A DNA stretch of 64,000 nt, taken from the NCBI RefSeq assembly GCF_025685685.1, contig NZ_JAGSYH010000012.1, positions 43,428 through 107,427 of the forward strand. Reading direction: 5' to 3'. Below, piece by piece: positions 16,303 to 23,579 of this stretch. The position numbers and the translations under genes were made by a program. The stretch's first letter is position 1. Each line of letters starts with the position of its first letter. The notes under the pieces were generated by a model. The model ran no database searches. It was not told where the DNA came from and was given only the letters and a program-made list of their open reading frames with translations. The DNA is from Acidicapsa dinghuensis (GTDB lineage: Bacteria; Acidobacteriota; Terriglobia; Terriglobales; Acidobacteriaceae).

Positions 16303-19300
16303 ATGGCCGCACGAAAGCCCAATTCGAAAACAGCACCTGATGGTCACCCCACCGCATCGGCCATTGTTTCCCCCGATCCATTCGCCGCTTTCCACCCCGT
16401 CACTGCAGCCTGGTTTCGTGAAGTCTTCGAAGAACCCACCACTCCGCAGCGCCTCGGATGGCCAGTTATTGCCCGTGGCGAAAGCACTCTGATCCTGGCC
16501 CCCACCGGAACCGGCAAAACCCTCACCGCCTTCCTCTGGTGTCTCGACCGGCTGATGCTGCAATCACCGCCAAAATCAAAGGGATGCCGCATCGTCTACG
16601 TCTCTCCTCTCAAGGCTCTCGCCGTTGACGTTGAACGCAATCTTCGCTCCCCACTCACCGGCATTGCCAACATGGCCCGCCGCATGGGCGTGTCGGTCCA
16701 CGATCCCGAAATCTCCATCCGCACCGGAGACACCACTCAGAAAGAGCGCGCCCGCTTCCGCAAAAACCCTGCAGAAATTCTCATCACCACCCCTGAATCG
16801 CTCTATCTGCTGCTCACGTCTCAGTCCTCCGAATCACTTCGTACTGTCGACACAGTCATCATCGACGAGATACATGCTCTCGTCCCGACGAAGCGGGGCG
16901 CACATCTCGCACTCACCCTCGAACGCCTCGAAGCCCTGACCAAACGCCGCGGCGGAAAGGGAATCCAGCGCATCGGTCTCAGCGCGACTCAGCGCCCCTT
17001 AGAAGAAGTAGCCCGCTTCCTCGGCGGCGTCGAAGCACCCGTACAGCCACCGCCAAAAACCGAACTTAATCATGCCGTGCAGGTAGGCTTAGATCTTGTA
17101 CAAGCAGATTTGGACGCCCATCAGGTAGGCCAGGGCTTCAGCCCCGGCATTGCCCTGGCAGATACAGAAGGGGCTTCAGCCCCTGAGGCGAGCTTTACAC
17201 GGCCCGTCCAAACACCCGAAGAAACCACAATCGACACCCTCTCCCCCGAAGCCACGGAATCCTGGTCCGCTGACGTCGTTGAAACCTCCAACATCCACTA
17301 CCGCCCCGTCACCATCGTCAACGCCAGCGCCCCCAAGCAGCTCAAGCTCCGCATCGAAGTCCCCGTTGAAGACATGGCCCGCCTCGGCGACATCGAAGCC
17401 ATCCCCTCCGGTCCAGCGTCGCAAGCTCCCAAACGCGTCTCCATCTGGAACGCCATCCATCCGCGCCTTCTCGAAATCATCCAGGAGCGCAACTCCACCA
17501 TCCTCTTCGTCAACGCCCGCCAGACCGCCGAGCGCCTCGCCGGAGCCCTCAACGAACTGGCAGGCGAAGAGCTCGTTCGCGCCCATCACGGCTCGCTCGC
17601 AGCCGAGCAGCGCCTCGTCATCGAAGAACAGCTCAAAGCCGGCAAGCTCAAAGCCCTCTGTGCCACATCTACTCTTGAACTCGGCATCGATATGGGGGCC
17701 GTCGACCTCGTCATCCAGATCGAATCACCCCCATCCGTAGCCGCAGGCATGCAGCGCATCGGCCGCGCCGGCCACTCAGTAGGAGCGGTCAGCGAAGGCG
17801 TCCTGTTCCCCAAATACCGCGCCGACCTCATCGCCTGTGCAGCCGTCACCCGCGCCATGCACGAGCTGCACATCGAGTCCACCCGCTACCCTCGCAATCC
17901 TATCGACGTCCTCGCTCAGCAAATCGTCGCCATCGTCGCCCATCCCCCCAACCTGCCCCCACCCGAGAAGACGAAGAAGCGCGCGGTAAGAAAGAATGCG
18001 GGTGCCCCCGGTCTCGCCTTTGAGACCGGGGATCCAGCGGCTGCCTCAGATTCATCCCTCGAACCCACCCCCGAAGTTCCCGTAGACGATCTCTACCGCA
18101 TCGTCCGCAGCCCCGCCCCCTTCGGCGCGCTCACCCGCTCCGCCTTCGAAGGCGTCCTCGACCTCCTCAGCGGTCGCTACCCCTCCGACGAGTTCGCCGA
18201 GCTTCGCCCCCGCCTCACCTGGGACCGCATCCGCAACGTCGTCTCCGCCCGTCAGGGCGCAGCTCGTCTCGCCATCCTCAACGCCGGCACCATCCCCGAC
18301 CGTGGCCTCTACGGCGTCTTCCTCTCCGGCAGTGAAGGCAAAGCCCACCGCGTCGGCGAGCTCGATGAAGAGATGGTCTTCGAATCCCGCCCCGGCGAAA
18401 CCTTCATCCTCGGCGCCACCACTTGGCGTATCGACGAGATCACCCACGACCGCGTCCTCGTCTCTCCCGCCCCCGGCGAGCCCGGCAAAATGCCCTTCTG
18501 GAAAGGCGACGGAGCAGGCCGCCCGCTCGAATTTGGCCGCCGCATCGGCGCCATGGTCCGCGAGCTGCAGGCCATGCCGCTGCCCGCCGCTCTCACACGT
18601 CTTGTCCGCGACCACGATCTCGATCCCGGTGCCGCAGAAAACCTCATGCGCTTCCTCGCCGACCAGGCCGAAGCAACCGGCATTGTCTCCGACGACCGCA
18701 ATATCGTCATCGAGCGCGTCCGCGATGAGCTCGGTGACTGGCGCGTCTGCGTCCTCACCCCCTTCGGCCGCCGCATCCATATCCCGTGGGCCATGGCCGT
18801 CGCAGGCCGCCTGCGCGCCGCTGGAGGTCCTGACGTCGAAATGCTCTGGGGCGACGATGGCTTCGTCCTCCGCTTCCCCGACTCCGACGAGCCCCCCAGT
18901 ACAGACTGGTTCATGGTCGAGTCCGCCGAAGCCATGAATCTCGTCCTCCGCCAGCTCGGCACCACCGCTCTCTTCGCCGGTCGCTTCCGTGAGGCAGCCG
19001 GCCGCGCCCTGCTGCTTCCACGCCGCCGCGCCGATGGCCGTTCCCCGCTCTGGCAACAGCGCAAGCGCGCCTACGATCTGCTCAGCGTCGCCTCCCGCTA
19101 CCCCGGCTTTCCCATCCTCCTCGAAGCCTATCGCGAGTGTCTCCGCGACGTCTTCGACATGCCCGCACTCATCGAAACTCTTCGCGCCATCGAGCAACGC
19201 CAGCTTCGCGTCCACATCGCCGATACCCGCACACCGTCGCCTTTCGCCTCATCCGTCCTCTTCAGCTACGTTGCCAATTTCCTCTACGATGGCGATGCTC

Positions 19301-21516
19301 CACTCGCGGAGCGCCGCGCCCAGGCCCTCACTATCGACCAGGACCAGCTCCGTGAACTCCTCGGCGACGCTGACCTCCGCGAGCTACTCGACGGCGATGC
19401 GATGGCAGAGGTCGAAGAACAGCAGCAGTGCCTCGTCGACCCGTACCGCGCCCGCTCCGCCGACACCCTGCACGACATGCTCCTCCGCCTCGGAGATCTC
19501 AGCCGTGAAGAGCTAGCCTTCCGCGTCACCGGCCCCGATGTTCTCGAATTCATCGACCGCTTAATTCGCACCCGCCGCCTCCTCGAGATCCGTATCGCAG
19601 GCGAAAAACGCATCATCGCCATCGAAGACTCCGCCCGCTACCGCGACGGCCTCGGCATCCCGCTCCCGCCCGGCATCCCTGTCGCGCTTCTCGAACCCGT
19701 CGCCCAGCCCATCCTTGAGCTGACCCGCCGCTACGCCCGCACCCACGGTCCTTTCACGCTCGAAGAAGTCGCCCGCCGCTTTGCCCTCGACCCCGCTCAG
19801 GTCGAACAAACCCTCAATCAGCTCGTCGCCGAAGACCGCATCGTTGAGGGCGGCTTCCGTCCCGTCGGCCTCCATCGTGACCAAAGTCGAGAGTGGATCG
19901 ACGCCGAAATCCTTCGCCAGATCCGCCGCAAATCCCTAGCCAAACTCCGCAAAGAGGTCGAGCCAGTCGAGCAGCAGACCCTAGCCCGCTTCCTCACCCA
20001 CTGGCAGGGCCTGCTCACCCCGCGCCGCGGTATGGACGCCCTCCTCGATGTCATCGAAAACCTGCAAGGCGCGCCGCTCCCCGCCTCGCTCCTCGAGACC
20101 AGCATCCTCCCCGCCCGCATCGCCAATTACCAGCCCGGCGATCTGGATACGCTCATCGCCGCTGGCGAAGTCGCCTGGTCCGGCGTCGAGCCACTCGGCG
20201 AGCACGACGGCCGCATTGCTCTCTACCTCGCCGACAAGCTCCCCCTCCTCGCCCTCCCGCGCCCCAACGACACCCCCATGACCGAAAGGGAAGCGCAGCT
20301 TCTCGCCACCCTCCGCCAATCCGGCGCCAGCTTCTTTACCCAGCTTCATGACTCGGTAGGCGGCGGCTACCCCGGCGAATCCCTCGACGCTCTCTGGTCC
20401 CTCGTCTGGCGCGGCCTTGTCACTAATGACAGCTTCCACCCGCTCCGCGCCTACGTCTTCCGCCCCGACTCTGGCCGCACCCAGCGCCGCGACCACTCAA
20501 GCCAGGCACAGCGCGCCAATTTCCGCAGCCGCCGCACCGTCCCCGCTACCGCCCAGGGCCGCTGGTCACTTTTGCCGGGACTGCAACGAGTCGGAGGAAG
20601 CGCTGAGAATGCAGGCGTTACAAAACGAGCGGACTTGGTAGGCCGGGGCTTCAGCCCCGGCATCATGACAACAGTTCCAGAAGGGGCTTTAGCCCCTGAG
20701 GCGAGCTTTCCCTCCACCACCGAATCCACCCATGCCCTCACCCTTCAGCTCCTCCACCGCTACGGCATCCTCCTCCGCGAATGCGCCGCAGCCGAAAACA
20801 TCCCCGGCGGCTTCTCCGCCATCTACCCTGTTCTTAAAGCCCTTGAAGAATCCGGCCGCATCCGCCGCGGCTACTTCGTCGCCGGCCTCGGAGCCACCCA
20901 ATTCGCTCTCCCCGCCGCCGTCGACCTCCTCCGCTCCCTGCGCAATCCGGCCAGCGCCTTCCCCGCCGAAGAAGAAAAGCAGGAGTTCCTCCTCCTCGCC
21001 GCCACTGACCCCGCCAACCCCTACGGCTCAACCCTGAAATGGCCCGAACTCCCTCCAGAAGCGGAAGACACGGAGACAGCGCCCCGGACGCTGACACGCG
21101 CCGCATACGCCCAGGTAGTCCTCTGTGAAGGCCGCCTCGTCGCGTGGCTCCGCCGCGGCAATCCCAACCTGCTCGTCTTCCTCCCCGCCGAAGAACCCGA
21201 GCGCTCCCGCATCGCGGAAGGCCTGGCTCAGTTCCTCGCCAAAGAAGGTCTCGACCGCCTCGAGCGCGATCAATCCGGCAGCCACCACAGCGGCTACCTC
21301 ATCAGTACCATCAACGGTCTGCCCGTCTCGCTGCACCCCTTCGCTCAAGCCCTCCAGAACGCAGGCTTCCACAAGAGCCCACTAGGCATGAACCTCCGCC
21401 GCCCCACCAGCCAACCCCCACGCATCGGCTACGCGACGCAGACCGGCAGCGCATCGCCGCGTCTCTCACCACAGGAAGCAGCCAAGAACCGTCCAGCGCT
21501 TACTAGGCCCGAGTAG
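16303..21516 (+). CDS. lhr: Lhr-type large DNA helicase with three in-frame palindromic elements
   Basis: This 1737-residue superfamily-2 helicase belongs to the Lhr group, which unwinds DNA and DNA-RNA hybrids in repair. Motifs seen are LAPTGTGKTLTAFLW (Walker A), IIDEIHAL (DEIH box), GLSATQRPLEEVARFL, NARQTAERL, LELGIDMGAVDLVIQ and MQRIGRAGH (motif VI), followed by the long Lhr C-terminal region with winged-helix-like segments. Long bacterial Lhr proteins are usually near 1500 residues. The excess here includes low-complexity linkers holding three palindromes: residues about 275-298, 568-577 and 1446-1469. Two of them encode nearly the same peptide pattern (GFSPGI...EGA.APEASF). The gene starts 88 nt after cheR. 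An internal reading-frame break was not seen. Confidence 0.9.
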   Translation: MAARKPNSKTAPDGHPTASAIVSPDPFAAFHPVTAAWFREVFEEPTTPQRLGWPVIARGESTLILAPTGTGKTLTAFLWCLDRLMLQSPPKSKGCRIVYVSPLKALAVDVERNLRSPLTGIANMARRMGVSVHDPEISIRTGDTTQKERARFRKNPAEILITTPESLYLLLTSQSSESLRTVDTVIIDEIHALVPTKRGAHLALTLERLEALTKRRGGKGIQRIGLSATQRPLEEVARFLGGVEAPVQPPPKTELNHAVQVGLDLVQADLDAHQVGQGFSPGIALADTEGASAPEASFTRPVQTPEETTIDTLSPEATESWSADVVETSNIHYRPVTIVNASAPKQLKLRIEVPVEDMARLGDIEAIPSGPASQAPKRVSIWNAIHPRLLEIIQERNSTILFVNARQTAERLAGALNELAGEELVRAHHGSLAAEQRLVIEEQLKAGKLKALCATSTLELGIDMGAVDLVIQIESPPSVAAGMQRIGRAGHSVGAVSEGVLFPKYRADLIACAAVTRAMHELHIESTRYPRNPIDVLAQQIVAIVAHPPNLPPPEKTKKRAVRKNAGAPGLAFETGDPAAASDSSLEPTPEVPVDDLYRIVRSPAPFGALTRSAFEGVLDLLSGRYPSDEFAELRPRLTWDRIRNVVSARQGAARLAILNAGTIPDRGLYGVFLSGSEGKAHRVGELDEEMVFESRPGETFILGATTWRIDEITHDRVLVSPAPGEPGKMPFWKGDGAGRPLEFGRRIGAMVRELQAMPLPAALTRLVRDHDLDPGAAENLMRFLADQAEATGIVSDDRNIVIERVRDELGDWRVCVLTPFGRRIHIPWAMAVAGRLRAAGGPDVEMLWGDDGFVLRFPDSDEPPSTDWFMVESAEAMNLVLRQLGTTALFAGRFREAAGRALLLPRRRADGRSPLWQQRKRAYDLLSVASRYPGFPILLEAYRECLRDVFDMPALIETLRAIEQRQLRVHIADTRTPSPFASSVLFSYVANFLYDGDAPLAERRAQALTIDQDQLRELLGDADLRELLDGDAMAEVEEQQQCLVDPYRARSADTLHDMLLRLGDLSREELAFRVTGPDVLEFIDRLIRTRRLLEIRIAGEKRIIAIEDSARYRDGLGIPLPPGIPVALLEPVAQPILELTRRYARTHGPFTLEEVARRFALDPAQVEQTLNQLVAEDRIVEGGFRPVGLHRDQSREWIDAEILRQIRRKSLAKLRKEVEPVEQQTLARFLTHWQGLLTPRRGMDALLDVIENLQGAPLPASLLETSILPARIANYQPGDLDTLIAAGEVAWSGVEPLGEHDGRIALYLADKLPLLALPRPNDTPMTEREAQLLATLRQSGASFFTQLHDSVGGGYPGESLDALWSLVWRGLVTNDSFHPLRAYVFRPDSGRTQRRDHSSQAQRANFRSRRTVPATAQGRWSLLPGLQRVGGSAENAGVTKRADLVGRGFSPGIMTTVPEGALAPEASFPSTTESTHALTLQLLHRYGILLRECAAAENIPGGFSAIYPVLKALEESGRIRRGYFVAGLGATQFALPAAVDLLRSLRNPASAFPAEEEKQEFLLLAATDPANPYGSTLKWPELPPEAEDTETAPRTLTRAAYAQVVLCEGRLVAWLRRGNPNLLVFLPAEEPERSRIAEGLAQFLAKEGLDRLERDQSGSHHSGYLISTINGLPVSLHPFAQALQNAGFHKSPLGMNLRRPTSQPPRIGYATQTGSASPRLSPQEAAKNRPALTRPE
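17125..17196 (+). repeat. In-frame palindromic element, copy 1 (72 nt, 24 codons)
   Basis: The element runs from GTAGGC to AGCTTT and contains two small hairpins, the first around GGGCTTCAGCCC and the second around AGGGGCTTCAGCCCCT. It is read as V-G-Q-G-F-S-P-G-I then a variable six-residue middle, then E-G-A-S-A-P-E-A-S-F. Copy 2 at 20638-20709 has identical length, frame and stems but a different centre. The style matches intergenic REP-type repeats, here placed in a coding sequence. Confidence 0.9.
18006..18031 (+). repeat. In-frame palindrome of a second type inside lhr
   Basis: CCCCGGTCTC (18006-18015) and GAGACCGGGG (18022-18031) form a perfect 10-bp stem with a 6-nt loop. It is translated as P-G-L-A-F-E-T-G inside a Lys/Ala-rich linker. 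Its sequence is unrelated to the two 72-nt elements. Confidence 0.85.
20638..20709 (+). repeat. In-frame palindromic element, copy 2 (72 nt, 24 codons)
   Basis: This copy has the same borders (GTAGGC to AGCTTT), the same length and the same reading frame as the element at 17125. Hairpins are GGGGCTTCAGCCCC and AGGGGCTTTAGCCCCT. The peptide is V-G-R-G-F-S-P-G-I, a different six-residue centre, and E-G-A-L-A-P-E-A-S-F. Only the central six codons differ strongly from copy 1. Confidence 0.9.
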
Positions 21517-21538
21517 TGAACTGGTTAAGGGACTCTAA

Positions 21539-21877
21539 TCAACTGATGAACATGAGAATGCTGTAGATTGCAGCATATGTGAATGCAAGTTGACTAGAAA
21601 CTTCTTTCTTAAGGACGGTTGCAGTTCGAGGGGCAAGTTCGTCTCCAAGCTCCAGCCCACGAATCTTTGTCCACAAAAGGTATGTAATAATCGCGGGAAC
21701 CAAAAGGAAGAAATGGATGCCAAGCTCGCCGAAAAGCCCGGGGGATGTGCTAGATTTCCGAAACCAGATAATTTGACATTCAGATAGCAGAAACCAAAGC
21801 GCTGCGAAAGCCCATCTCACTGCAAAACCTGATTTGGAAAAAGAGCTTCTTGCAACGCTCAGGTCTTCCATGCGCAT
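21539..21877 (-). CDS. Small multi-pass membrane protein, unknown function
   Basis: The ATG at 21877 is preceded by GGAGGAACC, a strong ribosome binding site, giving 112 residues. Three hydrophobic stretches are visible: WAFAALWFLLSE, GIHFFLLVPAIITYLLW and LAFTYAAIYSILMFI, separated by charged loops. No family is recognised. Base composition is lower in GC than the helicase gene beside it. It is convergent with lhr, the two stops being 22 nt apart, and is transcribed alone. Confidence 0.6.
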   Translation of the reverse strand: MRMEDLSVARSSFSKSGFAVRWAFAALWFLLSECQIIWFRKSSTSPGLFGELGIHFFLLVPAIITYLLWTKIRGLELGDELAPRTATVLKKEVSSQLAFTYAAIYSILMFIS

Positions 21878-21979
21878 GGTTCCTCCGATTTCCTCGCAAG
21901 TTTCAGGTAAGTATACGCGCGGCAAGTTCGCGATAAAATCGGAAATGTTTATCAGGCGGCGCGCGTTACTCCAGTACCG

Positions 21980-22014
21980 AGAGGCCCTTCAGCATGACTG
22001 ACTGAGGGGCCTCT
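21980..22014. terminator. Strong hairpin with terminator features, no gene directly upstream
   Basis: A 13-nt arm starting AGAGGCCC (21980-21992) pairs with CTGAGGGGCCTCT (22002-22014) with a single G-U type mismatch and a 9-nt loop, followed on the plus strand by TGCTTTG. There is no plus-strand gene immediately before it (lhr ends at 21516 and a minus-strand gene lies between). It may end an unannotated small RNA. Confidence 0.5.
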
Positions 22015-22109
22015 TGCTTTGTGTTAAACCGCAGCTCTCATCGAGGGCACTCATCCCGCATCACAAATGTGCTTTTCTGGCTGTCATCCCCGATGGAGAA
22101 TCTGTTGTA

Positions 22110-22143
22110 CTGATCTCTGATCTCTATTCTCTGACCCCTGACT
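22110..22143 (+). repeat. Heptanucleotide tandem repeat abutting the nei start codon
   Basis: The units CTGATCT, CTGATCT, CTATTCT, CTGACCC and CTGACT run head to tail and end exactly at the ATG at 22144. Related units recur at 36174-36194. No ribosome binding site is visible within the repeat. Confidence 0.65.
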
Positions 22144-23085
22144 ATGCCCGAAGGCGACACAATCTTCCGCACCGCCCGCACCCTAAGCCGCGCGCTTGTC
22201 GGCAAGACCGTCACCCGCTTTCACAGCGAATACGCCCAACTAGCCAGCGCCAACGACCAGCACCCCTTCACTGGCCAGATCATCACCAAAGTCGAAGCCC
22301 GCGGCAAATATCTGTTGATGCACTTCGCCGATCCCAAGGACAGCACATCCGAACGTGCCGGGTCCGAACGCATCTTAGCCACCCACATGCTCATGAGCGG
22401 CAGCTGGCACATCTACCGCCTCGGCGAGCCATGGCAAGACAGCCGTGCCAACATGCGCATCCTCATCGAGACCGCTGATTTCGTCGCCGTCGGCTTCCGC
22501 ATCCCTGTCGCCCGTCTACACACGCCACAGACTCTCACCCGCGACAAGAAGATCCCCCAAACCGAGCGCGACGTCCTCAGCGAAGACTTCGACGCGAAAG
22601 CCGCCGTCGAGCGTCTGCAGAAGCACGGCAGGGAAGAGCTAGGCAACGCCCTCGTCCGCCAGGACGTTCTCGCTGGCGTCGGCAACGTCTTCAAATCTGA
22701 GATCTGTTTCCTGGAGCGCATAAGCCCCTTTCGCAAAGTCGACACCCTCACCGACACACAGATCAAAAAGCTAGTCGCCGCCGCACAGAAACTCCTCGCC
22801 GCCAACGTCCTCGAAGACTCCGGCGACCTCGTCGTCACCTTCAGCGGCAAACAGCGCCGCACCACCCACAGCGCTGATCCAGGTGACAGCTTATGGGTCT
22901 ACGGCCGCAAAGGTGAACCCTGCCGTCGCTGTAGCACAACGATCCAGAGAGCGCTGCAGCAACCCAATGCCCGCAGCACGTACTGGTGCCCCGTCTGCCA
23001 GCCGTTATCTACAGCCACTCCGCAACCTGTTGGGCAAACTGCCAATCCACCACGAGACAAGAAACAAAAAGCCCCGCTGGAGTAG
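22144..23085 (+). CDS. nei: Fpg/Nei-family DNA glycosylase (Nei-like)
   Basis: This 313-residue base-excision repair enzyme begins MPEGDTIFRTART. In this family Pro2 is the Schiff-base nucleophile and Glu3 the catalytic acid, and PEGDT is typical of the Nei/Nei2 branch rather than Fpg (PELPE). The helix-two-turn-helix region holds LGNALVRQDVLAGVGNVFKSEICF. The C-terminal zinc finger has CRRC and CPVC (YGRKGEPCRRC...YWCPVCQ). It removes oxidised pyrimidines and nicks the strand by beta/delta elimination. A short Thr/Pro-rich tail follows the finger, and its last codons run into the terminator hairpin at 23067. Confidence 0.92.
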   Translation: MPEGDTIFRTARTLSRALVGKTVTRFHSEYAQLASANDQHPFTGQIITKVEARGKYLLMHFADPKDSTSERAGSERILATHMLMSGSWHIYRLGEPWQDSRANMRILIETADFVAVGFRIPVARLHTPQTLTRDKKIPQTERDVLSEDFDAKAAVERLQKHGREELGNALVRQDVLAGVGNVFKSEICFLERISPFRKVDTLTDTQIKKLVAAAQKLLAANVLEDSGDLVVTFSGKQRRTTHSADPGDSLWVYGRKGEPCRRCSTTIQRALQQPNARSTYWCPVCQPLSTATPQPVGQTANPPRDKKQKAPLE

Positions 23086-23106
23086 CTTGCTCCAGACGAG
23101 GCTTTG
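23067..23106. terminator. Bidirectional terminator between nei and the GlcG-like gene
   Basis: The sequence AAAAGCCCCGCTGGAG pairs with CTCCAGACGAGGCTTT across a short loop (one internal bulge). A runs on the left and T runs on the right make it act in both directions. It starts inside the last codons of the glycosylase gene and serves the convergent gene ending at 23137. Confidence 0.75.
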
Positions 23107-23136
23107 TAATCCGTTAGAAATTTCGGTATCGAATCG

Positions 23137-23532
23137 TTACAGCGCCGCCGCTCCAGCTTCAGCCACCGCATGATCCTGGTCACCGGAGCCGCCGCTCACG
23201 CCAATCGCACCCACTACCTTGCCATCCTGCTTCAGCGGAATACCTCCGGCAAAGATCATGATCTTTCCATCATTCGAAGCATGAATACCAAAGAACTGTC
23301 CGCCTGACTGGGAATGCGTGGCGAGGTCTTTAGTTGCGATGTCAAAAGCCCGCGACGTATAGGCCTTCTTGATCGAGATATCGATGCTTCCGATCCAGGC
23401 TCCATCCATGCGCGCATGGGCAATCAGGTTGCCGCCCGCATCAGCGACAGCGATGTTCATGGGTTGACCAATCTCGGCTGCTTTGACTTCGGCGGCCTCG
23501 ATAATGCGTTTTGCGTCTTTCAGTGTAATCAT
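23137..23532 (-). CDS. GlcG/HbpS-like heme-degrading or small-molecule binding protein
   Basis: The ATG at 23532 follows GGAGGGAAAATGG and gives 131 residues; an upstream in-frame extension looks untranslated. The sequence has the HbpS/GlcG (DUF336) pattern: ITLKDAKRIIEAAEVKAAE, MNIAVADAGGNLIAHARMDGAW, SIDISIKKAYTSRAFD, and the glycine-rich end IPLKQDGKVVGAIGVSGGSGDQDHAVAEAG. Members bind heme or accompany glycolate metabolism, but no such neighbours are present here. It has no signal peptide, so a cytosolic role is expected. Confidence 0.88.
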   Translation of the reverse strand: MITLKDAKRIIEAAEVKAAEIGQPMNIAVADAGGNLIAHARMDGAWIGSIDISIKKAYTSRAFDIATKDLATHSQSGGQFFGIHASNDGKIMIFAGGIPLKQDGKVVGAIGVSGGSGDQDHAVAEAGAAAL

Positions 23533-23579
23533 CCATTTTCCCTCCGCTGGATTTTTACACACGCCCGCCGCCCAACGCG

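Noticed and set aside
18052..19215. Minus-strand frame of 387 codons inside lhr
   Set aside because: Shadow of the helicase gene, full of Gly/Ala/Glu, with no motif and no ribosome binding site.
16303..21516. Frameshift or gene split in the helicase caused by the palindromes
   Set aside because: All three elements are multiples of three or preserve the frame, and helicase motifs continue on both sides.
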